From Salinisphaera sp. LB1 (lineage in GTDB: Bacteria; Pseudomonadota; Gammaproteobacteria; Nevskiales; Salinisphaeraceae): a DNA stretch of 64,000 bases. A program made the position numbers and the translations under genes. The DNA is taken from the NCBI RefSeq assembly GCF_003177035.1, contig NZ_CP029488.1:2046001-2110000 (forward strand), given 5' to 3'. Positions 26,634-35,120 of this stretch are shown here, piece by piece. Below the pieces are notes generated by a model. The model worked only from the letters and a program-made list of their open reading frames with translations. It ran no database searches and was not told the DNA's origin. Every line of letters starts with the position of its first letter. Positions within the stretch are counted from its first letter, which is position 1.

Positions 26634-27050
26634 TCAGAACAGCGATTGCTGCGGGTTCGTACGCGTTGTGCCGAAGCGCCGCAGCTGTTCGACGGATTGG
26701 CCGAGATAGCTCGCGATGCTCGACAACGCGGTGATATCGGCGAATGACTGGTCCGCGATCAGCTGCCGGGCGGTGTCACGGTCGTCTTCGGAAGCCGCCT
26801 GTAGCAGATCGGCCAGCAGGGTCTCGTTCACCGGGGCGAAGGTTTCCGGGTATTTCCAGGCCATCAGTTCGGCCGGCCGTTCGAGCTGGGCGGCGAAGGC
26901 CAGTTCGTGCACGAGCGCGGCCGCGGTGGCCAGGTCGGCGCCGTGACCGGCCACATGCTGGCGCCGCGCGAATTCATGGCAGGCCTCGGCATCGACCGAC
27001 GCCATGCCGGCCAGCAGCGTGTTCATCGGCGTGTCGTCGGAGTAGGCCAT
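26634..27050 (-). CDS. Hypothetical protein, 138 aa
   Basis: Soluble, largely alpha-helical acidic protein (Ala, Glu, Asp and Leu rich) with no signal peptide, membrane segment or motif that I recognise. It contains a single WKYPETFAPVNETLLADLLQ-like stretch mid-protein and ends in TNPQQSLF. Codon use and base composition match neighbouring genes, and it lies 64 nt downstream of the ddl stop on the same strand, so it may share that transcript. Function unknown. Confidence 0.6.
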   Translation of the reverse strand: MAYSDDTPMNTLLAGMASVDAEACHEFARRQHVAGHGADLATAAALVHELAFAAQLERPAELMAWKYPETFAPVNETLLADLLQAASEDDRDTARQLIADQSFADITALSSIASYLGQSVEQLRRFGTTRTNPQQSLF

Positions 27051-27114
27051 GGGCGCATCGGCTGGTGAATGGATCGCGCATCATCCGGAGCTGATGCGCA
27101 CGGTGCAAGCCCCG

Positions 27115-28206
27115 CTACATCGAGGTCGCCAGAGCCCGGTCTGCCGCGTGTTGTTCCCGCGCCAGATCTACCAGCCGCGCGACCAGCGCGGGATAGGCGA
27201 TGCCGGATTCGGCCCAGAGTTTCGGATACATGGAAATTCGGGTGAAGCCGGGCAGCGTGTTGATTTCATTGACCACCACATGGCCCTCGGGAGTGACGAA
27301 CACATCCACCCGCGCCAGCCCGCGGCAGTCCAGCGCGCGGTAGGCGGCCAGGGCCACGCGGCGCACGGCCTCGATGCTGTCGGCATCGAGTTCGGCCGGG
27401 ATCACGACCTGCGCGGTGTCGTTCACGTACTTGGTGTCGTAGGCATAGAAACCGCCGTCGGCGACTACCACCTCGCCGACCGTGCTCGCCTGGGGCTCGC
27501 TATTGCCGAGTACGGCGCACTCGATCTCGCGCCCGGTCACCGCCGACTCGATCAGCACCTTGTGATCGAAGCGCAGCGCGAGATCGATCGCCGCGGCCAA
27601 CTCCCCGGCATTGGTGGCCCGGCTCACGCCGACCGATGAGCCCAGATTGGCCGGTTTCACGAACAGCGGGCTGCCCAGACGCGCGGTCAGCGCGGCATGA
27701 TCCAGCGGCCGGTCCGCGGCGGTCACCACCTCGAACGGCGCGATCGCCAGCCCGGCGTCGCGCAGCAGCCGCTTGGCGATGTCCTTGTCCATGGCCGCGG
27801 CCGAGCCGAGCACGCCGGCGCCGACACAGGCGATGTTGGCGGCCCGCAGCAGGCCCTGCAGGGTACCGTCCTCGCCGGTCGGCCCGTGCACGATGGGAAA
27901 GGCCACGTCGATTTCCAGCGCGATCTCGCCGCTGTCGGCGTTCACGATCTGGCCGGATTCGCGGCCGGGCACGATGGCGAGTGCCGCGGCGTCGGCCTTG
28001 AGCGCGATACGCTTCGGATCGTCCGGGTGGTACACGAAATCGGCCGGATCGGCGGCATGCCAGACGCCGGCCTTGTCGATGCCGATGACGAACACCTCGA
28101 AGCGCTCGCGATCGAGCGCCGCGACGATATTGCGCGCCGATTGCAGCGACACCTCGTGCTCGGCCGAGGCGCCCCCGCAGATCACGGCTACTCGCGTTCG
28201 GCCCAT
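27115..28206 (-). CDS. ddl: D-alanine--D-alanine ligase
   Basis: 363-aa ATP-grasp enzyme joining two D-alanines for peptidoglycan precursor synthesis in the cytoplasm. Motifs: ICGGASAEHEVSLQSARNI at the start, FPIVHGPTGEDGTLQGLL, VKPANLGSSVGVSRA (ATP/substrate loop) and VVNEINTLPGFTRISMYPKL. Longer (DdlA-like) than the DdlB embedded in the division cluster. The start at 28206 has a good site (AAGGGAGA); frames upstream of it are out of family. It is divergent from htpG with a 173-bp shared promoter region. Confidence 0.93.
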   Translation of the reverse strand: MGRTRVAVICGGASAEHEVSLQSARNIVAALDRERFEVFVIGIDKAGVWHAADPADFVYHPDDPKRIALKADAAALAIVPGRESGQIVNADSGEIALEIDVAFPIVHGPTGEDGTLQGLLRAANIACVGAGVLGSAAAMDKDIAKRLLRDAGLAIAPFEVVTAADRPLDHAALTARLGSPLFVKPANLGSSVGVSRATNAGELAAAIDLALRFDHKVLIESAVTGREIECAVLGNSEPQASTVGEVVVADGGFYAYDTKYVNDTAQVVIPAELDADSIEAVRRVALAAYRALDCRGLARVDVFVTPEGHVVVNEINTLPGFTRISMYPKLWAESGIAYPALVARLVDLAREQHAADRALATSM

Positions 28207-28292
28207 CGGCCTCTCCCTTCCATCCGGCATTGGCGTGCTGGCTGCCAAGGATGCCATGAAAGCCCCGTTCGCCACAGCGGGCACGAGCCACG

Positions 28293-28320
28293 CTTGAAAA
28301 CCCGCCCCGCGGGCCACATT
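28293..28320 (+). promoter_or_regulatory. Sigma32 (RpoH)-type heat-shock promoter of htpG
   Basis: CTTGAAA at 28293-28299 matches the sigma32 -35 exactly. After 14 bp, CCACATT (28314-28320) matches 5/6 of the CCCCAT -10. It lies about 60 bp before the htpG start, as expected for this heat-shock gene. Confidence 0.7.
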
Positions 28321-28379
28321 CAAGGCATGCAGGCGGCGCTGCCGCACCCATTTGGCATCAACCACTGATTGAACACGCC

Positions 28380-30329
28380 ATGAGCGACGACAACACGAAC
28401 ACACAGGGGGCCGCGCAGGCCGGGGCCAACGCCGAGAAGCACGGCTTTCAGGCCGAGGTGAAGCAGCTGCTCAAGCTGATGATCCATTCGATGTATTCGA
28501 ACAAGGAAGTCTTCGCCCGCGAGTTGATTTCCAATGCCTCGGATGCACTGGATACGCTGCGCTTCGAGGGCCTGAAGGACGACTCGCTGTTCGAAGGCGA
28601 TTCCGACCTGCAGATCTGGATCGAGCAGGACAAGGACGCCCGCACGGTCTCGATCTCGGACAACGGCATCGGCATGACGCGCGACCAGGTCATGGAACGC
28701 ATCGGCACGATCGCCAAGTCCGGCACCCGCGCGTTTCTCGACTCGCTCTCCGGCGACGAGAAGAAGGATGCCAAGCTCATCGGCCAGTTCGGCGTGGGTT
28801 TCTATTCGGCCTTCATCGTGGCCGACCAGGTCGTGGTCGACACCCGGCGCGGCGGCGAGTCCACCGGCGTGCGCTGGATTTCCGATGGCGGCGGCGAGTA
28901 CACGCTGGAAGAAATCGAAAAAAACCAGCGCGGCACCACCGTCACGCTGCATCTGCGCGAGGACGAGGAGGAATTCCTCGAGCCGTACCGCATGCGCCAT
29001 CTGGTCAAGACTTATTCCGACCATATCGCCTTCCCCATCAAGATGCGCGAGCAGCTTTCGGAAGAGGACGAGAAGGAAGGCAAGGAAGCCGGCTGGGAGC
29101 AGGTCAATCGCGGTGCGCCGCTGTGGGCGGAGCCCAAGGCGAACCTGTCCGACGAGGACTACGTCGAGTTCTACAAGCACACCAGCAACGACTTCGAGGA
29201 GCCGCTGACCTGGACCCACAACAAGGTCGAAGGCAGCCAAGAATATACCAACCTGCTGTTCATCCCGAAGCGCGCCCCGTTCGACCTGTTCGACCCGAAC
29301 GGCAAGGCGCACGGCGTGAAGCTCTATGTGCAGCGCGTGTTCATCATGGACGACGCCGACAAGCTCATGCCGCGCTATCTGCGCTTCGTGAAGGGCGTGA
29401 TCGATTCCAACGATCTGCCGCTGAACGTCTCGCGCGAGATCCTGCAGTCCAACCGGCTGCTGGACAAGATCCGCGCCGGCTCGGTGAAGAAGGTGCTGGG
29501 CCTGATCGAGTCCATGGCCCGCGACGAGGACGATCCGGAAAAATTCAAGACCTTCTGCAACGAGTTCGGCACGGTGTTCAAGGAAGGCGTCGTCGAGGAC
29601 TACGAGAACCAAGCTCGGATCGCCAAGCTGCTGCGTTTCAAGACCACGAAGGACGAGACGGCCGATCCCGGTGTATCGCTGGATGAATATATCGCGCGCA
29701 TGCAGCCGGGCCAGGAGAAGATCTACTACATCACCGCGGATACGCTGGCCGAGGCCAAGCACAGCCCGCATCTCGAGATCTTCAAGAAGAAGGATATCGA
29801 GGTGCTGCTGCTCACCGACCGCGTCGACGAGTGGGTCATGGCACACCTGACCGAGTACGAGGGCAAGGAATTCTCCTCGGTCGCCAAGGGCGCGCTCGAT
29901 CTCGGCGAAGCCGAATCCGAGGAAGAAAAAGAGCAGCAGAAGAAGCTCGAGGAAGAATCCAAGGATCTGGTCGAGCGCATCAAGGAAGCGCTCGGCGATC
30001 GGGTCAACGAAGTCCGCGTCACCCATCGGCTGACCGATTCACCGGCCTGTCTGGTAGCCGACGAGCACGGCATGTCGGCGCATTTGGAGCGCATTCTCAA
30101 GGAAGCCGGCCAGAGCATGCCCAGCTCGGCGCCGCATCTGGAGATCAACCCGACCCATCCGCTGGTCGACAAGCTGGCCGAGGAGCAGGGCGAGGACGAA
30201 TTCAATTCCTTCTCCCAGATGCTGTTCGAGCAGGCCGTGCTGGCCGAGGGCGGCGAGCTGGACGATCCGGCCTCCTTCGTGCGCCGGATGAACCAGATGC
30301 TGCTGGCCGTGTCCAAGGGCGCGGCATAG
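28380..30329 (+). CDS. htpG: Molecular chaperone HtpG (Hsp90)
   Basis: 649-aa bacterial Hsp90, an ATP-dependent dimeric chaperone. The GHKL ATPase motifs are clear: FARELISNASDALDTLRF (catalytic Glu and Mg-binding Asn), ISDNGIGMTRDQV, IGQFGVGFYSAFIVADQV. The middle domain is visible at DLPLNVSREILQSNRLLDKI and the C-terminal dimerisation domain ends near VRRMNQMLLAVSKGAA. A charged Glu/Lys-rich stretch at about 510-535 lies before the last domain. Full length for the family, intact, and preceded by a sigma32-like promoter. A perfect 28-bp palindrome follows the stop. Confidence 0.97.
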   Translation: MSDDNTNTQGAAQAGANAEKHGFQAEVKQLLKLMIHSMYSNKEVFARELISNASDALDTLRFEGLKDDSLFEGDSDLQIWIEQDKDARTVSISDNGIGMTRDQVMERIGTIAKSGTRAFLDSLSGDEKKDAKLIGQFGVGFYSAFIVADQVVVDTRRGGESTGVRWISDGGGEYTLEEIEKNQRGTTVTLHLREDEEEFLEPYRMRHLVKTYSDHIAFPIKMREQLSEEDEKEGKEAGWEQVNRGAPLWAEPKANLSDEDYVEFYKHTSNDFEEPLTWTHNKVEGSQEYTNLLFIPKRAPFDLFDPNGKAHGVKLYVQRVFIMDDADKLMPRYLRFVKGVIDSNDLPLNVSREILQSNRLLDKIRAGSVKKVLGLIESMARDEDDPEKFKTFCNEFGTVFKEGVVEDYENQARIAKLLRFKTTKDETADPGVSLDEYIARMQPGQEKIYYITADTLAEAKHSPHLEIFKKKDIEVLLLTDRVDEWVMAHLTEYEGKEFSSVAKGALDLGEAESEEEKEQQKKLEEESKDLVERIKEALGDRVNEVRVTHRLTDSPACLVADEHGMSAHLERILKEAGQSMPSSAPHLEINPTHPLVDKLAEEQGEDEFNSFSQMLFEQAVLAEGGELDDPASFVRRMNQMLLAVSKGAA

Positions 30330-30338
30330 CGTCGATTT

Positions 30339-30366
30339 CATGGGCCGGTGCCGGCACCGGCCCATG
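30339..30366. terminator. Perfect 28-bp palindrome after htpG
   Basis: Halves CATGGGCCGGTGCC and GGCACCGGCCCATG are exact complements with no spacer, 9 nt after the htpG stop. It is very GC-rich but has no T-tract, so it may be a terminator or an mRNA 3'-end stabiliser. Confidence 0.6.
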
Positions 30367-30467
30367 ACCGCCCGGCGCCAGGATGAAAACCAACAACAAA
30401 GCCTGTCCAGATTTATCTATAGTCGGATCAGTGAGTTGCGGGTCTTCGTGTCGGTACAACAATGCGC

Positions 30468-30651
30468 GTTATTAACCCGGCACAAAAACAGATGATTTTT
30501 CGGGTTAATAGCGCGAGTATGCGGCCGCATGCTTGCTGCGGCCATTGGCCGCGAAGCCTTTGAAAATAAAAGACTGACAGGCGCCGGCTTTTATTTTTCA
30601 AGGCGTTGAAAACAGCTGATGAAGTCAGCGGTTTTGATGCCGGATTAATAA
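30468..30651 (-). repeat. 184-bp MITE-like structured element, copy B
   Basis: Inverse orientation relative to 13521-13704, same length, 9 substitutions, no indels. Terminal inverted repeats (GTTATTAACCCGGC / complement of TTATTAATCCGGCA) and the hairpin series are kept; several of the differences fall in loops. It sits directly beside the ccdAB genes. Confidence 0.8.
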
Positions 30652-30786
30652 GAGCTGCAACCTTTCCGGTGCCGTGCCATATCAGCGACCGCTATACACC
30701 CGTCGCTCCACATGATTACCGGCGGCGCGACCTATCTTTTTCGTTGGGCGACTGCGTTATACCGCTGAAAAGCATGGCGCTTTGCA

Positions 30787-31086
30787 TCAAAAGCCCAAGA
30801 ACAGCATGTCCAACGCTGCTGAGATATCATTCTGCTGTTCAGCAAGGCTGCCAATGCCGACACGCAACTCGTTTTCTGGCACGGCGGCCATGAACTGAGT
30901 TGCCATGAGCACCTCCTGGCCCCCAACCTTAAATATGGGGTTCAGTCGTTCGGCAGGAGATGGCGCCGCAGACTTGGGCAACAGGGGCACAACAATGCGG
31001 GTGTTCAAGCTACTGAGCAGATCCGACTGAACATCCAGCAAATAGCCAGAACCGCCTTCGTTCTGGAAGATGTCGAAACGGGCCAT
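30787..31086 (-). CDS. ccdB: CcdB-family toxin
   Basis: 99-aa CcdB-type toxin, expected to poison DNA gyrase when not bound by its antitoxin. The family start ARFDIFQNEGGSGYLLDVQS, the central RIVVPLLPKSA and the C-terminal MLFLGF correspond to CcdB; the last residues (usually ending in W-G-I/F) contact GyrA and here end in LFLGF. Full length. It overlaps the antitoxin gene by one base (TGATG), the standard antitoxin-first order. Lower GC than the surroundings and adjacency to a dispersed repeat suggest an acquired module. Confidence 0.88.
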   Translation of the reverse strand: MARFDIFQNEGGSGYLLDVQSDLLSSLNTRIVVPLLPKSAAPSPAERLNPIFKVGGQEVLMATQFMAAVPENELRVGIGSLAEQQNDISAALDMLFLGF

Positions 31087-31331
31087 CAGAACTGACGGTG
31101 CCGGATTAGAGGTAGGCCATTGGCTTCGACATAAGCGTTAGAGCTTGCCAGTGCAGCGGTATTTTCTTTCAGCCACTGCTGTTGCTTATGTTTCTTCACC
31201 GCTTCCGAGATCCCGGCCTCTGCGGACCGTGAAACGTTGATTCCCAAGGCTTTCGCTTCCTTCAGGAGTGCACTATCAAGCGATAGATTCGTAGGCCTTC
31301 GGGTGGATTTGGCAGTTTCAGCAGCTCGCAC
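31086..31331 (-). CDS. ccdA: CcdA-family antitoxin
   Basis: 81-aa CcdA-type antitoxin with an N-terminal ribbon-helix-helix (RRPTNLSLDSALLKEAKALGI region, about residues 11-31) and a C-terminal toxin-binding tail that includes the conserved NAYVEANGLPL. The start is GTG at 31331 with GAGAGG upstream; no in-frame ATG is better placed. The palindrome 34 bp upstream (31365-31378) is a probable CcdA/CcdAB operator. Confidence 0.85.
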   Translation of the reverse strand: MRAAETAKSTRRPTNLSLDSALLKEAKALGINVSRSAEAGISEAVKKHKQQQWLKENTAALASSNAYVEANGLPLIRHRQF

Positions 31332-31364
31332 GGCATCGGACCTCTCGCGGAGAGATGCTTACAC

Positions 31365-31378
31365 TATATGCGCATATA
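31365..31378. promoter_or_regulatory. Probable ccdAB operator
   Basis: Perfect 14-bp palindrome TATATGCGCATATA, followed 5 bp later by a related half site TGCGCAT (31382-31388). Ribbon-helix-helix antitoxins bind such short palindromes next to their promoter. Confidence 0.55.
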
Positions 31379-31614
31379 AATTGCGCATCAATATGCAGTA
31401 ACGGCAACAGCCCCTGGGCGAACTGCAGGGGCCGTACGGAAAAATTTTCGCAACGGACTACCATAAATTTTTCGACATTTTCGCCCCCTTTTAAAGTCAT
31501 ATCGTTGGAGACGACATTGCGACAGTCTTCTTGATTTCGTACAAAGTTCAGCCAAAGTCTTGACAGTGCGATTGCTCGCGAACCTGAAGCGACAGCGCCT
31601 TAATTTTCCTTCTT

Positions 31615-31651
31615 ATTTGCGCTCATTCGCGTGCATTTGCGGACAAAATGC
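31615..31651. repeat. 10-bp-period repeat ending GGACAAAATGC, copy 2
   Basis: ATTTGCG (31615), ATTCGCG (31625) and ATTTGCG (31635) at 10-bp spacing, then GGACAAAATGC. Same layout as 13751-13787, and both copies lie within about 1 kb of a copy of the 184-bp element. Confidence 0.5.
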
Positions 31652-31733
31652 GCTTGCTTAGTCAGCCAACTGAGTGTCGTACATAATCAAGACGGTCTTT
31701 ATTGTTGGTTTTCAGGGACAAGGAGAAGCCAAA

Positions 31734-32333
31734 ATGAATCCGGATCGACTGAAAAAGACCGCACCCTGGGCGCTGGCCTTGATGATCGCGATCGCGACGC
31801 CGGCCGCGTTTGCCGCGTCGCACGCGCAGAGCGTGGACATCGGCGGCACGACGCTCCGGCTCGGTGCCGACAAGACCCGGGCCATGGGCGAGGCGCGCTC
31901 GCAGTTCAACGTCTCGCCGGCCAGCCAGAACGGGCATTACTTCCTGTATCCCAAGGCGGTGCCACTGGGCAAGAATGGCCAAGCGCAACAGCCCAAGGCG
32001 GTGGGTTCGATCACCTTCGCCCACGGGCGGCTGGTGCGTGTAACGCGCAACCTCGGCTCGTTTCGGAGTGCCGATGGCAAGGCTGCGGTCCAGCACATGA
32101 TCCAGGCCTTCTCCGACGCGCCCAACCAGGGCCGGCACCCGGCCGTGCACACTGATACCAGCATTTCGGGCGATGCCAGTACGACGCGGGTTTACTTCAG
32201 CTATCCGGATCGCGTGATCCAGGTGCTCGTGTTCCAGCCGGCCGATACCTCCGAACTGGCGACGGTGGACATCACCGAGCAGTACGCGCTGTCGGGCAAC
32301 CCGCCGCCGGACGACCAGACGATGTCGCCGTAG
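31734..32333 (+). CDS. Exported hypothetical protein, 199 aa
   Basis: Probably periplasmic: cleavable signal peptide over about residues 1-27 (KKTAPWALALMIAIATPAAFA, cut after AFA). The mature part is about 170 residues, mainly beta-type sequence with no cysteine pairs and no domain that I recognise. The start at 31734 follows AAGGAGAAGCC, a strong site. It stands alone between the ccd module and the coaD end, which converges from the other side. Function unknown. Confidence 0.7.
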   Translation: MNPDRLKKTAPWALALMIAIATPAAFAASHAQSVDIGGTTLRLGADKTRAMGEARSQFNVSPASQNGHYFLYPKAVPLGKNGQAQQPKAVGSITFAHGRLVRVTRNLGSFRSADGKAAVQHMIQAFSDAPNQGRHPAVHTDTSISGDASTTRVYFSYPDRVIQVLVFQPADTSELATVDITEQYALSGNPPPDDQTMSP

Positions 32334-32388
32334 CGCTATCGTTCAGCGTGCTGACGGCCGTCGACCCCGGCGCGGGTGGGCGGCTTTT

Positions 32389-32892
32389 TCAGGTCGGCCC
32401 GCCGTTGGTCTTGGCGTGCAGGCGATCGGCCACGACACTCGGCACCAGCCCGGTGATACGCCCGTCCAGAAAGGCGATCTCGCGTACCAGTGTCGACGAG
32501 ATGTGCGCGTATTCGGGCGAGGGCGCGAGCAGCACGGTGTCGATTTCGGGCGCCAGATGCCGGTTCATCACCGCCATCTGTTTTTCGTATTCGTAATCGC
32601 CCACGCCGCGGACGCCGCGCACCAGCACATCGACACCGTGCTTGCGGGCGAAATCGACGATCAGGCCGCTGGCCGACAACACGGTCACGTTGTCCACGTC
32701 GGCCAGAACCAGCTGCGCGAGCTCGACCCGTTCGGCGTGGTCGAAGATCGATTTCTTGGATGAATTGCTCGCCACCGCCACGATCAGCTCGCTGAACATG
32801 CCGGCCGCGCGCCGGATCACGTCGGCATGGCCGTTGGTGATGGGATCGAATGTGCCGGTATAGGCGGCACGCACATATTTGGCCTGGCTCAT
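32389..32892 (-). CDS. coaD: Phosphopantetheine adenylyltransferase
   Basis: 167-aa enzyme for the fourth step of coenzyme A synthesis: 4'-phosphopantetheine plus ATP gives dephospho-CoA. Nucleotidyltransferase motifs are YTGTFDPITNGHADVI near residues 11-26 and EYAHISSTLVREIAF near 127-141. The start at 32892 overlaps the rsmD stop by 4 nt, the usual rsmD-coaD coupling in proteobacteria. Intact. Confidence 0.95.
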   Translation of the reverse strand: MSQAKYVRAAYTGTFDPITNGHADVIRRAAGMFSELIVAVASNSSKKSIFDHAERVELAQLVLADVDNVTVLSASGLIVDFARKHGVDVLVRGVRGVGDYEYEKQMAVMNRHLAPEIDTVLLAPSPEYAHISSTLVREIAFLDGRITGLVPSVVADRLHAKTNGGPT

Positions 32893-33524
32893 GGCGAGCC
32901 ATGTTCGCCCGCCGGGCGAAGGCGCGCAAGACAATAGCCCACGCCGGCCGAACGCGACTGGCGCAGGATTTCGTAGTCCGCGGCCAGCCGTTCGCTGATG
33001 GCTGCCTCGTCGTGGGCCGGATATTCGACATAAACCCGTGCGCGGTGGTCGATCAGGCCGGACAGGCCGGCCAGTGCTGCGGCGTGCAGTTCGGCCTCGA
33101 ACGGTGGATCGACGAACACGATATCCGCGCGCTCGCCGGCCAGACGATCCACGGCGTGCGTGCCGTCGGCGACGAGCACGCGCCCGCGATCGGTTGCGCC
33201 CAGCATTTCCAGCGCGGCCTCGATCGCCGTGGCGGCCTGTCGGTCGTTGTCGACGAACACCGCGCGCGCCGCGCCGCGCGACAGGGCCTCGATGCCGAGC
33301 GCGCCGGTGCCGGCGAACAGATCGATGCAGCGCGCCCCGGCGAGCATCGGCGCCAGCCAATTGAACAGCGTTTCGCGGACCCGGTTTGGCGTGGGGCGCA
33401 GGCCGGGCCGGTCCGCGACCGGCAGCACACGGCTGCGCCAGGTGCCGCCGATCACCCGAAGGTGGGCATCGCGTTCGGCGCGGGCCGGGCGGTCGCGCCG
33501 CCGGCGGGGGCGTTTGCCGGTCAT
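32889..33524 (-). CDS. rsmD: 16S rRNA (guanine-966-N2)-methyltransferase RsmD
   Basis: 211-aa S-adenosylmethionine-dependent methyltransferase modifying G966 of 16S rRNA. Motifs: LRVIGGTWRSRVL and GLRPTPNRVRETLFNWL at the start, the SAM loop CIDLFAGTGALGIEALSRGA, and the catalytic NPPY-type motif as VDPPFEA. An Arg-rich N-terminal extension (residues 1-17) precedes the conserved part. Overlaps coaD; tldD lies 16 nt upstream on the same strand. Confidence 0.94.
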   Translation of the reverse strand: MTGKRPRRRRDRPARAERDAHLRVIGGTWRSRVLPVADRPGLRPTPNRVRETLFNWLAPMLAGARCIDLFAGTGALGIEALSRGAARAVFVDNDRQAATAIEAALEMLGATDRGRVLVADGTHAVDRLAGERADIVFVDPPFEAELHAAALAGLSGLIDHRARVYVEYPAHDEAAISERLAADYEILRQSRSAGVGYCLARLRPAGEHGSP

Positions 33525-33540
33525 GGGCGTTCTGCCGTAA

Positions 33541-34998
33541 TCAGGCGGCGCCTTCGGTGCCGCCGACGGTGATGGAATCGACCTTGAGCGTGGGCTGGCC
33601 GACGCCGACCGGTACGCTCTGGCCGTTCTTGCCGCATACGCCGACCCCGGTATCCAGCGCCCAGTCGTTGCCCAGCATCGAGATGCGGCCCAGCACCTCC
33701 GGGCCGTTGCCGATCAGCGTGGCGCCCTTGAGCGGTGCGCCGAGTTTGCCGTTGTCGATCCGGTAGGCCTCGTCGCAGGAGAACACGAAGTTGCCGGAAG
33801 TAATGTCGACCGAGCCGCCGGAGAAATGCGCCGCATAGATGCCGGACTCGACCGAGGCGATGATGTCGGCCGGATCGGTGTCGCCACCGCGCAGGTAGGT
33901 ATTGGTCATGCGCGGCATGACGGTATGGGCATACGACTCGCGCCGGGCGTTGCCGGTGGCGGGCGTGTCCATCAGGCGCGCGTTGTGTTTGTCCTGCATG
34001 TAGCCGACCAGAACGCCGTTCTCGATCAGCGTGTTGGCGGCCGCCGGCGTGCCTTCGTCGTCGATTGTCAGGCTGCCGCGCCGGCCGTCGAGCGTGCCGT
34101 CGTCGACCACCGTGCACAGCTCGGAGGCGACCTTCTGCCCGATCTTGCCCGAATAGTTGGAGGCTCCGCGGCGATTGAAATCGCCCTCCAGTCCGTGGCC
34201 GACCGCTTCGTGCAACAGCACGCCGGACCAGCCCGCGCTCATCACCACCGGCATGGCGCCGGCGGGCGCGGCTTCTGCCTTGAGCCGGACCAGGGCACGG
34301 CGTACCGCCTCGCGGGCGTATTCGGCCACGAGATCGTCGGGGCCGGTGTAGATGTCGTATCCCAGACGCCCGCCGCCGCCGGCGGCCGCCGATTCGCGCA
34401 CGCCGTTCTCCTCGACCTGCACCGAGATGTTCAGCCGCACCATCGGCCGCACATCGCCGGCCAGCGTGCCGTCGGAGGCGGCCACCAGCATGGTGTCCGA
34501 TGAGCCCGCCAGCGACACCGTCACGCGGACCACGCGGGCATCGGCATCGCGCGCGACCTTGTCGGCATGATGCAGCAGCGCGACCTTGGCCTCGGCATCC
34601 AGCGTGGCCGCCGGGTCGATCGGCCGGTAGCGCACGGCCGGGCCGGTGTCGCGTCGCGTCAGCGCATTCATGCGTGCCGTCTTGCCGTCGCGGGCAATCG
34701 CGGCCGCGGCCTGCGACGCCTGGGCGAGTGCCGGAAAAGCCAGTTCGTCGGCATAGGCGAAACCGGTCTGCTCACCGGCCAGTGCCCGTACGCCCACACC
34801 CTGGGCGGTCGAAGCGCCGGCGCTGCGGACCACGCTGTCCTCCAGCATCCAGTTCTCGCTTTTCAGAATCTGGAAATACAGATCGGCATAGTCCACACCC
34901 GGCACCATCAGCCCGGACAAGGTGGTTTCGAGTTGATGCGCGTTGATATTGGCGCGCCCGAGCAGGGCGTCGCTGGCGAGATCGAGAGTGTTTTGCAT
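33541..34998 (-). CDS. tldD: Metalloprotease TldD
   Basis: 485-aa TldD subunit of the TldD/TldE zinc metalloprotease, which degrades unfolded peptides and matures microcin- and CcdA-type substrates in enterobacteria. The active-site HExxxH motif is HEAVGHGLEGD (about residue 266); conserved flanking blocks are GRRGSLTIDDEGTPA and GKIGQKVAS. The partner TldE/PmbA is not in the window. Order tldD-nitrilase-yhdP-rng matches Pseudomonas except that a quinone oxidoreductase gene is inserted. CcdA is a known TldD/E target in E. coli, and a ccdAB pair lies 2 kb away. Confidence 0.94.
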   Translation of the reverse strand: MQNTLDLASDALLGRANINAHQLETTLSGLMVPGVDYADLYFQILKSENWMLEDSVVRSAGASTAQGVGVRALAGEQTGFAYADELAFPALAQASQAAAAIARDGKTARMNALTRRDTGPAVRYRPIDPAATLDAEAKVALLHHADKVARDADARVVRVTVSLAGSSDTMLVAASDGTLAGDVRPMVRLNISVQVEENGVRESAAAGGGGRLGYDIYTGPDDLVAEYAREAVRRALVRLKAEAAPAGAMPVVMSAGWSGVLLHEAVGHGLEGDFNRRGASNYSGKIGQKVASELCTVVDDGTLDGRRGSLTIDDEGTPAAANTLIENGVLVGYMQDKHNARLMDTPATGNARRESYAHTVMPRMTNTYLRGGDTDPADIIASVESGIYAAHFSGGSVDITSGNFVFSCDEAYRIDNGKLGAPLKGATLIGNGPEVLGRISMLGNDWALDTGVGVCGKNGQSVPVGVGQPTLKVDSITVGGTEGAA

Positions 34999-35120
34999 GC
35001 GCTCAGGTTAACAGCAGGCCGCTCGATTTATACGGTGGGTGTGGCGTTTTTTCGCGCCAGGCGCGACCCCGGCGAGCGACGAGGTGTTCCGCGACGCCCG
35101 CCGAGGCCTTATGCCAACGA

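Larger units (their letters stand above)
30330..30786. other. 457-bp gap between htpG and ccdB
   Basis: Contains the htpG palindrome (30339-30366) and the second copy of the 184-bp element (30468-30651). The remaining 135 bp up to the ccdB stop show no gene. Confidence 0.6.
31332..31733. promoter_or_regulatory. 402-bp divergent gap between ccdA and exported protein gene
   Basis: AT-rich near ccdA. Holds the ccd operator palindrome and the second 10-bp-period repeat (31615-31651). No gene seen; the promoter of the exported protein gene is probably near its strong ribosome site, but no box could be fixed. Confidence 0.5.
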
